A model generated the notes under the pieces. It was not told where the DNA came from. It saw only the letters and a program-made list of their open reading frames with translations, and searched no databases. Below are positions 15,813 through 24,725 of a stretch of 64,000 bases of DNA, one piece after another. Within the stretch, counting starts at the first letter, position 1. Each line of letters opens with the position of its first letter. Location of the stretch: positions 201,782-265,781 of the forward strand of contig NZ_BBXD01000018.1 in assembly GCF_001570545.1 (NCBI RefSeq), read 5' to 3'. The stretch comes from Herbidospora mongoliensis (GTDB lineage Bacteria > Actinomycetota > Actinomycetes > Streptosporangiales > Streptosporangiaceae). A program made the position numbers and the translations under genes.

Positions 15813-16847
15813 ATGATCGGTGTCGGCCTGCTCGGTGCAGGGTTTATCGGTGAGTGCTACGCCGACGCACTCGACGACGTGAAGGGTGCGGAGCTCGTCG
15901 CGCACTACTCCCGATCGCCCGAGAGGGCCGCCGCTTTCGCCGCCCGGCCGGGGCGCAACACGAGACCACACGAGACCATGAAGGCCCTCTGCGAGGACCC
16001 GGAAGTCGATCTCGTCGTCGTCGCCCTGCCCAACGAGGCGCATCTCGACGCGGTCCGCCTCGTGGCCGCCGCGGGCAAGGGCGTCGTGTGCACCAAGCCG
16101 CTCGCGCGCACCGGCCCCGAGGCCGAGGAGATCCTCCGCGTGGTCACCGAGGCCGGCGTCTGGCACGGCTACGCCGAGAGCTCGGTCTTCTCGCCCAACA
16201 TCGCCAAGGCCCACGAGATCGTCCAGGCCGGCGGCATCGGCGACGTGCTGTGGATGCGCGCCCGCGAAGGTCACTCGGGCCCGCACGCCCCCCACTTCTG
16301 GGACGCCGAGACCGCGGGCGGCGGCGCGCTGCTCGACATGGGCTGCCACACGGTCGAGTCGGCCCGGCACTTCTTCGGCAAGGACAACCCGGTCGTCGAG
16401 GTCTTCGCCTGGGGCGCGACGATGGTCCACACGGACAAGACCACCGGCGAGGACACCGCCATCGCGCTGCTGAAGTTCGCCGGCGGCCAGGTCGCCTCGA
16501 TCGAGTCGTCGTGGGTCGAGAAGGGCGGCATGCAACTGCGCCACGAGTTCGTCGGCAGCGCCGGCCGCCTGGTCACCGACACCGCCTCGACGCCCGTGTG
16601 GGGCTTCATCAGCCAGCCCGTCGGCTACCTGGTGGAGAAGGCCGACGCGGACACCGGCTGGGTCTATCCGGTGCCGGAGGAGACCAGGGCGTACGGCTTC
16701 TCCCAGCAGATGCGGCACTTCGTCGACTGCTTCGCGGCGGGGGAGACGCCGCTGGAGACCTTCGAGGACGGCGTGATCGTCAACCGCATCATCGACACCT
16801 GCTACCTGTCGATGAAGACCGGCCGCTGGGAACCGGTGGGCTCCTGA
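15813..16847 (+). CDS. Gfo/Idh/MocA-family oxidoreductase
   Basis: 344 residues from ATG at 15813, with GGAGGA five bases upstream. The frame is open further upstream but crosses the promoter. N-terminal Rossmann fold: GVGLLGAGFIGECYADAL, then VVVALPNEAHLDAV and the family hallmark CTKPLARTGPEAEE (usually EKP, here TKP). C-terminal alpha/beta domain with HFWDAETAGGGALLDMGCHT, containing the GGG-x-x-x-D-x-G-x-H motif and its catalytic His. Members oxidise or epimerise hydroxyls of sugars and inositols with NAD(P). It is divergent from the importer operon, so it probably acts on the imported sugar or its product. Confidence 0.9.
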   Translation: MIGVGLLGAGFIGECYADALDDVKGAELVAHYSRSPERAAAFAARPGRNTRPHETMKALCEDPEVDLVVVALPNEAHLDAVRLVAAAGKGVVCTKPLARTGPEAEEILRVVTEAGVWHGYAESSVFSPNIAKAHEIVQAGGIGDVLWMRAREGHSGPHAPHFWDAETAGGGALLDMGCHTVESARHFFGKDNPVVEVFAWGATMVHTDKTTGEDTAIALLKFAGGQVASIESSWVEKGGMQLRHEFVGSAGRLVTDTASTPVWGFISQPVGYLVEKADADTGWVYPVPEETRAYGFSQQMRHFVDCFAAGETPLETFEDGVIVNRIIDTCYLSMKTGRWEPVGS

Positions 16848-16984
16848 ATTTCTCCAGAATTAAATTGTTGAGCAGCTAACAAGCGCTTTCTGCGTGAAGT
16901 TAATTCCCCGGAACGCCGGTCCGGAATATCGTGGTGGAAAAAAGTTGGAACGGCAAATTGAAAGTGCGTCGAGAGCGGCTCACA

Positions 16985-17018
16985 ATCGAGGGCGAAGAGG
17001 CCTGACCCCTCGATTTTG
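16985..17018 (+). promoter_or_regulatory. Attenuator-like hairpin before the cysteine-repeat gene
   Basis: ATCGAGGG (16985-16992), 14-base loop, CCCTCGAT (17007-17014), then a short T-run (17014-17017) and at once the ribosome site GGAG (17018-17021) of the gene at 17027. It resembles a weak intrinsic terminator placed in the 5' leader. The rest of 16848-17026 is A/T-richer promoter DNA. Confidence 0.4.
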
Positions 17019-17026
17019 GAGCCGCA

Positions 17027-17929
17027 ATGGACCGAGCCGTAAAGGGAATTCCATGGCGTAGGAAATCGACGCTCCGGCGCATCGCGTCGGCCGGCGTCGC
17101 CCTCCTCGCCGTGGCGTTCCTCTGCGTCCCGCCCGCCAGCGCCGCGGTCGCGCTGCCGACCCCGAAGGAACTGACGGCGTTCCTCGACCTGGAATGCTTC
17201 AGGACCAGCCAGTACCAACCGCCCGCCGCCACACTCACGCTGCGCCACCTCAACCCGGTGCTCGCGAACCTGCCCATCGAGACCGTCACACTCGGCCCGC
17301 GTGAGCAGCTGTGCGTCCCGGTCGCCAAGAACAACCAGCAGCCGCCGTCGCCCGCGCTCGACTTCATCAGGTTCATCGACCTGGCCTGTTACCGCATCTC
17401 CGGCATCACCGTGGGCACCGGGTTGGTTCTCAGCCACCTCAACCCGTTGTTCCAGAGCGCGCCGCGCACCCAGGTGGCGCTGAACTCCCCGCAGCAGCTC
17501 TGCGTGCCGGTGATCAAGAACAACGTGGTCCCGCCCAGCGAGGTGCTGGCGCTCGTCCGGCACATCGACCTGAAGTGCTACGGCATCACCCCGAACAACC
17601 CGCTCGGCGCGCAGATCGGCCTGCGCCAGCTCAACCCCGTCCTGGTCCCGCTGATCCCGAACCACGCGGCCCAGGTCACCTACGCCCGGCAGCTCTGCGT
17701 TCCCGTGCAGAAGGCCGGCGACGTCATCCCCGACCAGATCCTCAACATCATCCGCTGGATCGACCTGGAGAAGTTCGACATCAACGTCGCCGCCACGCCC
17801 CAGGTCGGACTGACCCTGCGGCACATCAACCCCGTGCTCGCCGGCCTCCCGCAGGAGCAGGCCATCCTGTACGGCGCCAGTCAGCTGGCCCTGCCGGTCG
17901 CCAAGAACGGCGCTTTCCCGCCGGGCTGA
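17027..17929 (+). CDS. Secreted protein of four cysteine-paired repeats
   Basis: 300 residues, ATG at 17027 with GGAG six bases upstream. A twin-basic N-terminus and hydrophobic stretch form a signal peptide (SAGVALLAVAFLCVPPASAA). The mature chain is four repeats of about 64 residues, each with I/L-D-L-x-C-(Y/F), (H/Q)-(L/I)-N-P-(V/L), QLCVPVxKN and PP. Cysteine pairs are 57/96, 121/159 and 184/224. In repeat 4 both positions are replaced together (Lys249, Ala288), which argues for one disulfide within each repeat. The family is a DUF seen in actinomycete secreted proteins, and I cannot name its function. A strong terminator follows. It may be a cell-wall or surface-layer component. Confidence 0.85.
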   Translation: MDRAVKGIPWRRKSTLRRIASAGVALLAVAFLCVPPASAAVALPTPKELTAFLDLECFRTSQYQPPAATLTLRHLNPVLANLPIETVTLGPREQLCVPVAKNNQQPPSPALDFIRFIDLACYRISGITVGTGLVLSHLNPLFQSAPRTQVALNSPQQLCVPVIKNNVVPPSEVLALVRHIDLKCYGITPNNPLGAQIGLRQLNPVLVPLIPNHAAQVTYARQLCVPVQKAGDVIPDQILNIIRWIDLEKFDINVAATPQVGLTLRHINPVLAGLPQEQAILYGASQLALPVAKNGAFPPG

Positions 17930-17941
17930 CCCTCTGAAAAC

Positions 17942-17980
17942 GCGGAGCCCTTCCCCTCGGGAAAGGGCTCCGCTGTTTTT
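17942..17980 (+). terminator. Strong intrinsic terminator
   Basis: GCGGAGCCCTT (17942-17952) pairs perfectly with AAGGGCTCCGC (17963-17973). A CCC/GGG extension is possible inside the loop. The tail is TGTTTTT (17974-17980). It ends the cysteine-repeat gene 13 bases after its stop. Confidence 0.9.
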
Positions 17981-18079
17981 AAGACCTTTGCCTTCGGCAT
18001 CGGGGGAGCGGGCGAATCACGGGGAATCCCTGTGGCGAGGTTTTCGAGGAGAAAACGCCGCCACATCGGGAGACCGTCA

Positions 18080-18676
18080 ATGCCACGCAAAGCCCGTCTG
18101 AATCTGGTCGTCCCCCTGGGTGTCGGAGTCGTCATGGTCGGCGCCTCCGCGCTGGCGCTCGCGGGAGGCGGCGGAGCGCCGGCCGGCGCCGAGATCAGGA
18201 ACGTCGCGGGCCAGACGGTCGGCTCGCTCCAGGTGGAGGACGCCGGGACCGGCAAGTCCAAGATCACGGTCAACGTGACGAATCTTCCGGCGGGCTATCA
18301 CGGCTTCCACGTCCACGCCAAGGGCGTCTGCGACCCCACGTCGATCGACCCCGTCTCGGGCACCCCCTTCTTCAGCGCGGGCGGGCACTTCGACGTCGGC
18401 GGGCACTCGCACGACCACCACACCGGCGACCTGCCCAACCTGCTGGTCGGCGCCGACGGCACCGGCACCGCCTCGTCGGTGACCGACCGGTTCCGGGTGG
18501 CCCAGCTCTTCGACGCCGACGGCAGCTCCATCATGATCCACGCGCTGGCCGACAACTTCGCGAACATCCCCGACCGCTACCGGAACGCGGCAGGGGAGAA
18601 GGGCCCTGACGCCGAGACCAAGAAGGCCGGCGACTCCGGCGCCCGCATCGCCTGCGGCGTGATCACCAAGAACTGA
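18080..18676 (+). CDS. sodC: Exported copper/zinc superoxide dismutase
   Basis: 198 residues from ATG at 18080, with GGGAG upstream. GTG at 18032 in the same frame is a possible longer start. One N-terminal membrane or signal segment (LVVPLGVGVVMVGASALALA) directs export. Copper/zinc ligands are present: HGFHVHAKGVCD (two His), GGHFDVGGHSHDHHTGDLP (His residues and Asp), and MIHALADNF (His). The disulfide partners are in GVCD and RIACGVI, and the catalytic Arg is in GARIACGV. The enzyme removes superoxide outside the membrane. The loop HSHDHH is unusually His-rich. It stands alone between the terminator at 17942-17980 and the HupE-like gene. Confidence 0.93.
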   Translation: MPRKARLNLVVPLGVGVVMVGASALALAGGGGAPAGAEIRNVAGQTVGSLQVEDAGTGKSKITVNVTNLPAGYHGFHVHAKGVCDPTSIDPVSGTPFFSAGGHFDVGGHSHDHHTGDLPNLLVGADGTGTASSVTDRFRVAQLFDADGSSIMIHALADNFANIPDRYRNAAGEKGPDAETKKAGDSGARIACGVITKN

Positions 18677-18851
18677 CCGGCGCGTCGCCGAGAAACCGGA
18701 TTTACGCGCCCAGAAACCCATCTTTCGGCCAGCAGGTAACGGTCGGCGGAAGGGTCGGTGAATTGGGATTCTCGCGTGTTGCCCGCCGTGGAGCGATCAC
18801 TACAGGGTGGGGAGTCGACCGCCGTTCCCCCCTGTGACGGAAGTGCCTCCC

Positions 18852-19973
18852 GTGCGTGTACTGGCGTTTCTCGCCGCCCTCGTCGTCCTGCTCCTCACCG
18901 CCGCTCCGGCGCAGGCGCACGTCCGCACGACCTCGGTCGCCGTCGACCTGCGCGGCTCGGGCGACGGGGTCGCGGCCGTCGTCGACGTGGAGTACGACGC
19001 CCTGGGCCGGATGCTGGGTCTCGACGGAGTCGCGAGCCCGGACCCCGACGGCGCCGTCCCCGAGGTGCCGGCCGAGGTGCGGCGCGTCTCGCTGGACGCC
19101 CACGAGAGCGACGTGGCCGCCTACGTCGGCGGAGGCCTGCGCCTGAGCCGCAGCTCGATCGCGTGCACCGCGCAGGACGGCGGCCGCGTCGAACTCACCG
19201 ACGCCGGGGCGGTACGGGTCGCGCTCGCCTACGCATGCCCGGCAGCGGGCGAGCTCACCGTCCGCAGCGACGTCTTCCGCGCCGCAGACGGCGTCGTCGA
19301 CGACATCCGCACGATGGTGGCCTACGACGTCGACGGCACGCGCGGTTCGACGCTGCTCGACGCCGCGCGGACCAGCGTCACGGTGGGGGACACCGACCTG
19401 TTCAGCGAGATCCCGAGGTTCGTCCTGCTCGGGGGGGAGCACCTGCTCTTCGGGCTCGACCACGTGCTGTTCCTGCTGGCGCTGCTGCTGGGCGCCAAAC
19501 GGCTGCGCGACGTCGTCGAGGTCGCCACCGCCTTCACGGTCGCCCACTCGGTGACCCTGGTGCTGGCCGCGATCGGCTGGGTCAGCGTGCCCGGGTGGAT
19601 CGTCGAGCCGCTCATCGCGCTGTCGATCGCGTTCGTCGCGCTCGACAACCTGCTCTCGCCCAGGACGAGCCACCGCCTGCCCGTGGTCTTCGGCTTCGGG
19701 CTGATGCACGGGCTCGGCTTCGCGGGCGCGCTCAGCGTCGACGGGCCCCTGTCGTTCTCCACCCTGGTCGACCTGCTCTCCTTCAACGTCGGCATCGAAC
19801 TCGTCCAGCTGACGATCATCGCCGTCGCCTTCCCGGCCCTGCTGTTCCTGCGCAGGGTCGCGACCGGGCCGCTCGCCGCCCGCGCTCTCATGCTCGGCAC
19901 CGTCGCGGCCGCTGTGGCCGTCGCCGGGGCCGGTCTCATCTGGTTCGTCGAGCGCTCCCCGCTCCTCACCTGA
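18852..19973 (+). CDS. HupE/UreJ-type integral membrane protein
   Basis: 373 residues. GTG at 18852 is chosen because it starts a signal peptide (MRVLAFLAALVVLLLTAAPAQA) with GGAAG eight bases upstream. The earlier in-frame ATG lies inside a G/C hairpin. Residues 23-190 are an exported soluble domain with one cysteine pair. Residues about 205-373 are six to seven membrane helices of the HupE/UreJ_2 type, with the conserved GLDHVLFLLALLLGA, TAFTVAHSVTLVLAAIGW and FGFGLMHGLGFAGAL. Related HupE proteins carry nickel or cobalt, and the His-bearing helices fit metal transport. The next gene starts 12 bases downstream at TTG, so the two are probably coupled and may share a metal-linked role. Confidence 0.85.
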   Translation: MRVLAFLAALVVLLLTAAPAQAHVRTTSVAVDLRGSGDGVAAVVDVEYDALGRMLGLDGVASPDPDGAVPEVPAEVRRVSLDAHESDVAAYVGGGLRLSRSSIACTAQDGGRVELTDAGAVRVALAYACPAAGELTVRSDVFRAADGVVDDIRTMVAYDVDGTRGSTLLDAARTSVTVGDTDLFSEIPRFVLLGGEHLLFGLDHVLFLLALLLGAKRLRDVVEVATAFTVAHSVTLVLAAIGWVSVPGWIVEPLIALSIAFVALDNLLSPRTSHRLPVVFGFGLMHGLGFAGALSVDGPLSFSTLVDLLSFNVGIELVQLTIIAVAFPALLFLRRVATGPLAARALMLGTVAAAVAVAGAGLIWFVERSPLLT

Positions 19974-19984
19974 AGGATTCTGAT

Positions 19985-22900
19985 TTGTACGGCTTAACGG
20001 GGACACGCGCGCGTCTGCGCGTCGTCCTGTACACCGTCACGCTGGGGCTCGCCCTCAGTGTCGTGGCGGGTCCGCTCACCACATATGCCGCCAACGCCAT
20101 CGATCCGCCGGAGGCCGCCGTACGAGGTGTCGTGTACGTCGACGCCAACGGCGACGGCAAGCGCGACACCGGCGAGGCCGGTCTGGCCGGCGTCCGCGTC
20201 TCCGACGGCACGGTCACCACCACGACCGCCGCCGACGGGTCCTACGCCCTGACGATCTCCACCGACCGTCGCAAGACGGACATCGTGTGGGCCGGTCAGC
20301 CCCGGGGCTACCGGTTCGGCCTCGACCAGTACAAGGAGCCCAGGTTCTGGGCCAACCTCGGCGAGCTCGCCGACGACGCCACGCCGGTCGCGGACTTCGC
20401 GCTGGTCCGCGACGAGCTGTCCGACGGTGACACCTTCTCCTGGGCCAACATCGCCGACCCGCACGTCAACGCGCAGCTGCCCGACCAGATCCGCGAGATC
20501 AACTCCACCGGCACCGACCTGCGCTTCATCGCGGTCAGCGGCGACCTCACCAACGACGCCAGCCAGGCGCAGTTCGACACCTACCGTCGTGGCACCCAGC
20601 AGTCGGCCGTCGGCGTGTGGCCGGCCGTCGGCAACCACGAGTACGCGAGCGGCTCGGCCTACGCGGACCGGATCGACAACTACCGCAAGAACGTCGGCCC
20701 CGAGTGGTACTCCTTCGACTACGGCAACCGGCACTTCGTGGTGCTGGAGAACAACGGCTCCGCCCCCCTCGAGGAGGAGCTGAACTGGCTGAAGAACGAT
20801 CTGGCCGCCAGTGTCCCGAACGACGACACCGAGGTCGTGGTGCTCACCCACCAGCCGATGAACGTCCCGTTCGGCTCGCCGTCGACCTACGACGAGTTCG
20901 GCGACGTGCTCGAGCAGTACAAGGCGCAGCTGATCCTGGTCGGCCACGAGCACTCCAACCACGTCGAGAACAAGTCGGCGTTCGCCTCGACCGCCAAGCA
21001 CATCCAGACGGTGTCGAGCTCGTACACGATCGACAACGCGCCGCGCGGCTTCCGCTACATCCACATGGCGGGCCCCGGCTTCGAGAACCCGTTCCGGATG
21101 TACGGCGAGAACGAGCACATCACCATCGTCAACCCGGCCCCGGGCTCGAAGGTGCCGGCCGCCGGGATGCCGGACGTCCAGATCAACGCCTACGACACCG
21201 GTGACGAGGTCGTCTCGGCGCGCTTCCAGATCGCGGGCGACAAGAACTGGCGGCCGCTGTACCGCAGCGGCGAGTTCACCTGGCGCGGCAACCTGCCCAA
21301 CAGCCAGCAGACGCCCGGCGCGCACCGCATCGACGTGCAGGTGACCGACGCGGCGGGCAAGGTCTGGACCAGGTCGGCCGAGTTCACCCTCACCGACGAG
21401 CCGGAACTCAAGACGGTCGCCGGTGACGACTGGACGCAGCACCACGGCGACCAGGGCCACTCCGGTGTTGCGCAGGACCAGGAGCCGGGCCGCCGCCTGG
21501 CCTGGAGCTTCCGTACCGAGGGCACCTTCCTGACCGGCTCGCCGGTCATCCACGACGGCGTCGTCTACGCGGGCACCCGCGACGAGAACGGCGACGGCAA
21601 CAGCCGCATCCACGCCGTCCGGCTCAAGAACGGCCGGGAGCTGTGGAACGTCGAGGTCCCGCAGTCGATCCACGGCAGCCTCGCCTACGGTGACGGCCTG
21701 ATCTTCGCGCCGACCCTCGGCTCGGAGCTCTACGCCGTCGACGCCGAGACCGGCGAGCTGAAGTGGAAGGCCGTGCCCGAGCAGGCCCCGGCCCCGAACA
21801 ACCAGCGCACCTACGGCTACTACTCACCGGCCGTCTCCGGCCACACGGTGCTCTGGCCGTACCAGACCCGCTTCGGCATCGGCAGCCAGGGCGTGCTGAA
21901 GGCGCTCGACACCCGTACCGGAAAGCAGATCTGGGCCTCCCCGATGTCCGGCGCGACCATGAGCGACGGCACCCCCGCCGTCATGGACGGCACCGTGTTC
22001 GTCGGCAACGAGACCGCCGACCGCGTGCTCGCCTACGACCTGGCCACCGGCGCCCGCAAGTGGACCGGGACCGAGGCGCTCGGCAGCTGGCAGGACGGCG
22101 TGCCGACCGCCGCCGAGGGCAAGGTCTTCATCGGCGCCAACAACGGCATGGTCGCGCGGGACGCCAAGACCGGCGCGACGCTGTGGACCTACACCAGCCC
22201 GCGCGCCTCGCTCGTCTCCAGCGGCTCGACCCCGAGCGCCGCGGCCGTCAAGGACGGCGTCGTCTACATGGGCTTCCCGAGCGGCGCGGTCGTCGCCCTC
22301 GACGCCCAGACCGGCAACGTCTTCTGGGAGCGGGCGCTGCCCGGCGACATCTACCACGGCGGCGTCATGTCCAGCCCGGTCGTGGCCGGTGACACGCTCT
22401 TCGTCGGCGCCAACAACGGCCGGTTCTACGCCCTGGCCACCGACACCGGCCAGATCCTGTGGAACCACGAGATCGGCACCTGGGTCGGCGCCGGACCGGC
22501 CGTCAGCGGCAACACCGTCGTGGCGGGCGCCTGGGACGGCAACCTCTACGCCTACGTGCCGGGCGGCGAGTCCGCACCGCGCTGGGCGACCGTGACCGGC
22601 AAGGTCACCGACGCGGAGACCGGCGACCCGATCGCCGGCGCGAAGGTCACCGCCGTCGCCGCCGGTCAGGACACCGCGGTGACCAGCACCGACGCCAAGG
22701 GCCACTACACGCTGGGTCTGGCGGCGGCGACCTGGAACGTCACCGCGGCCAAGCGCGGCCTGATCGCCGACGACCACTCGGCCGTCAGCGTCACCGTCGG
22801 CACCACCGGCGACGAGAAGGCCGACCTGAAGCTGATCAAGGTCACCCACCCGGTCGCCGGCAGGTCGACGTACACGCCGGACTACGGCAACGGCAGCACC

Positions 22901-24670
22901 CGCACCGACTTCGTCGCGGGCAAGGAGTACTTCTACCTGGCCAACGACAGGATCCGGGCGTCCATCACGCCGTACACCGCCGCCAACAACGGCGCAGGCG
23001 GTCTCGGCCAGGGCCACCTGTCCGACCTGCTGCTCAACGACACCAACGGCGCCGAGACGCTCGACTGGGGCGAGATGCTGCTGCGCCCGAGCCTCACGCC
23101 GCCCGACTCGTGGGACCGGCCGAACGACCTGATCGACCTGCCCGACCTCGCGGTCGACGGCGCCGCCGTGGTCGGCAACGGCCAGTACAAGGCGAACCCG
23201 GCCATCAAGGCGCAGGTCCGGTACGAGACCCTGCCCGACGCCCCGATCGTGAAGATGACGGTCAAGCTGACCAACACCGGCACGACGGGCTACCAGGGCT
23301 ACTTCAACTACATGATCGACCCCGACAGCTCGGTCGACAACGGCCGGATCCCCGGCTTCGCCGGCACCAACCCGGGCCTCAAGACCACGGGCTGGACCGG
23401 GAAGTACGTCTACGTCGGGGCCGACGCGGCCACCACGAACGGCCAGGCGGCCCATGGTCTCGCCTGGGCCCTGGACACGCCGGCCGCCGTCGGCGCGTAC
23501 GGCTACGTCGAGGGTCTCTACTACGACGCCACGCTGGCGCCCGGTGCGACGAAGCAGTTCAGCTTCTACCACCTGACCGACTACGCGACCGCGGGCGGCG
23601 ACCCCACCCGCAACATCGCGAAGTGGGCCGGCGAGATCGACCTGCACGACGAGACCGTCCCCGACGCCGCGCGCGCGGCCGGCACGGTCACCGAGGGCGG
23701 CAACCCCGTCTCCGGCGCCCGGGTCGCCCTGGAGAAGGCCGGCGCGGTGGTCGCGACCACGAGCACCGACGCCCTGGGCAAGTACCGCGTCGAGGCCGCG
23801 GCCGGTCAGTACGACGTCCGGGTCTCGAAGCTGGGCTTCCAGACCGCCACCGGCGCGGTCACCGTGCCGGCGGCGGGCAGCGGCGTCGCCGACGTCGCGC
23901 TGAGCCCGGTCACCGTCGAGGCGAGCTACGGCAAGCAGATCGGCGCGGGCCTGGTCGAGGCGGGTGCGGGCGACGTCATGCTCGAGAACGACAAGCTCTC
24001 GATGGCGATCGCCGACGCCTACAACGACGCGCAGCTCTCGGGTGGCACCCGGGGCAAGCCGGTCGACATCGCCGTCCGCGGCATGGCCGACCAGTTCGAC
24101 TGGATCAACCTGCCCTACGTCCTGGCGACCCAGCCGACCGGCGGCAGCGCCTGGGACATCCGGACGGTCGCGGCGACCGACGTCAAGATCGTCCAGGCGA
24201 CCGGCGACCAGGCGGTCGTCCGGGTGTCCGGGCCGGTCACCGGCATCGCGGGCCTGACGGCGACGACGACGTACACGCTGAAGCAGGGCGACGACTTCGC
24301 CACGGTCGCGACGGAGCTGAGCAACTCGGGCCCGGCCCCGCTCAACGTGTGGACCGGTGACGCGATGGACCACGACGCGGCCGGCCAGGCCAGTGTCATC
24401 CCGGGCGCCGGCATCGTGGTGCCCGGCACAAACCTGGCCTACACGCCGACCAAGCCGTACATCGGCATGACCGGCACCGACCCGCAGGTCTTCGGCCTCG
24501 TCTACGGCACGCCCGCCAGTGCCTTCGACGTGTACGCCGCGGGCAACTGGGTGATGAGCCGGTTCAACGTCGACGTGCCGGCGGGTGGCTCCTACACCCT
24601 CACCCGCAAGCTCGTCGTGACCCCGGGCACCGACGCGGTGGGCATCCTCGACGGGGTGTCCGCGCCGTAA
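19985..24670 (+). CDS. Giant secreted metallophosphoesterase/PQQ-propeller protein
   Basis: 1561 residues from TTG at 19985, with AAGGA seven bases upstream. A signal peptide ends near residue 38. Domains in order: an SdrD-B/carboxypeptidase-regulatory fold (about 42-95); a calcineurin-like phosphoesterase (about 150-345) with all metal motifs, namely DPH (158), GDLT (187), GNHEY (216), THQP (287) and GHEHSNH (320); an Ig-like C-terminal extension (to about 470); a PQQ-type seven- or eight-bladed propeller (about 490-865) with repeated W-x-x-x-x-G; a second regulatory fold (about 870-950); a long beta-sandwich; a third regulatory fold (about 1233-1306); and a final beta-sandwich. It probably hydrolyses an extracellular phosphoester while binding a surface polymer. 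PQQ need not be bound. Confidence 0.88.
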   Translation: MYGLTGTRARLRVVLYTVTLGLALSVVAGPLTTYAANAIDPPEAAVRGVVYVDANGDGKRDTGEAGLAGVRVSDGTVTTTTAADGSYALTISTDRRKTDIVWAGQPRGYRFGLDQYKEPRFWANLGELADDATPVADFALVRDELSDGDTFSWANIADPHVNAQLPDQIREINSTGTDLRFIAVSGDLTNDASQAQFDTYRRGTQQSAVGVWPAVGNHEYASGSAYADRIDNYRKNVGPEWYSFDYGNRHFVVLENNGSAPLEEELNWLKNDLAASVPNDDTEVVVLTHQPMNVPFGSPSTYDEFGDVLEQYKAQLILVGHEHSNHVENKSAFASTAKHIQTVSSSYTIDNAPRGFRYIHMAGPGFENPFRMYGENEHITIVNPAPGSKVPAAGMPDVQINAYDTGDEVVSARFQIAGDKNWRPLYRSGEFTWRGNLPNSQQTPGAHRIDVQVTDAAGKVWTRSAEFTLTDEPELKTVAGDDWTQHHGDQGHSGVAQDQEPGRRLAWSFRTEGTFLTGSPVIHDGVVYAGTRDENGDGNSRIHAVRLKNGRELWNVEVPQSIHGSLAYGDGLIFAPTLGSELYAVDAETGELKWKAVPEQAPAPNNQRTYGYYSPAVSGHTVLWPYQTRFGIGSQGVLKALDTRTGKQIWASPMSGATMSDGTPAVMDGTVFVGNETADRVLAYDLATGARKWTGTEALGSWQDGVPTAAEGKVFIGANNGMVARDAKTGATLWTYTSPRASLVSSGSTPSAAAVKDGVVYMGFPSGAVVALDAQTGNVFWERALPGDIYHGGVMSSPVVAGDTLFVGANNGRFYALATDTGQILWNHEIGTWVGAGPAVSGNTVVAGAWDGNLYAYVPGGESAPRWATVTGKVTDAETGDPIAGAKVTAVAAGQDTAVTSTDAKGHYTLGLAAATWNVTAAKRGLIADDHSAVSVTVGTTGDEKADLKLIKVTHPVAGRSTYTPDYGNGSTRTDFVAGKEYFYLANDRIRASITPYTAANNGAGGLGQGHLSDLLLNDTNGAETLDWGEMLLRPSLTPPDSWDRPNDLIDLPDLAVDGAAVVGNGQYKANPAIKAQVRYETLPDAPIVKMTVKLTNTGTTGYQGYFNYMIDPDSSVDNGRIPGFAGTNPGLKTTGWTGKYVYVGADAATTNGQAAHGLAWALDTPAAVGAYGYVEGLYYDATLAPGATKQFSFYHLTDYATAGGDPTRNIAKWAGEIDLHDETVPDAARAAGTVTEGGNPVSGARVALEKAGAVVATTSTDALGKYRVEAAAGQYDVRVSKLGFQTATGAVTVPAAGSGVADVALSPVTVEASYGKQIGAGLVEAGAGDVMLENDKLSMAIADAYNDAQLSGGTRGKPVDIAVRGMADQFDWINLPYVLATQPTGGSAWDIRTVAATDVKIVQATGDQAVVRVSGPVTGIAGLTATTTYTLKQGDDFATVATELSNSGPAPLNVWTGDAMDHDAAGQASVIPGAGIVVPGTNLAYTPTKPYIGMTGTDPQVFGLVYGTPASAFDVYAAGNWVMSRFNVDVPAGGSYTLTRKLVVTPGTDAVGILDGVSAP

Positions 24671-24687
24671 CACCTGCCCGCTCCACC

Positions 24688-24724
24688 AGACGGCCGGCCC
24701 GGAACCCATCCGGGCCGGCCGTCT
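24688..24724. terminator. Bidirectional terminator
   Basis: Perfect 15-bp stem AGACGGCCGGCCCGG (24688-24702), 7-base loop, CCGGGCCGGCCGTCT (24710-24724), lying between the convergent ends of the phosphoesterase and Mrf-like genes (stop codons at 24670 and 24726). Confidence 0.85.
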
Positions 24725-24725
24725 G

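Noticed and set aside
18758-24670. A single open frame that would give a 1970-residue protein
   Set aside because: Its first 400 codons are an Arg/Gly-rich shadow of the HupE-like gene in another frame. The real protein starts at TTG 19985 with a ribosome site and signal peptide.
21824-24709. A 961-codon leftward open frame
   Set aside because: Antisense to the phosphoesterase-propeller gene, low-complexity Gly/Arg/Asp-Val composition, no ribosome site.
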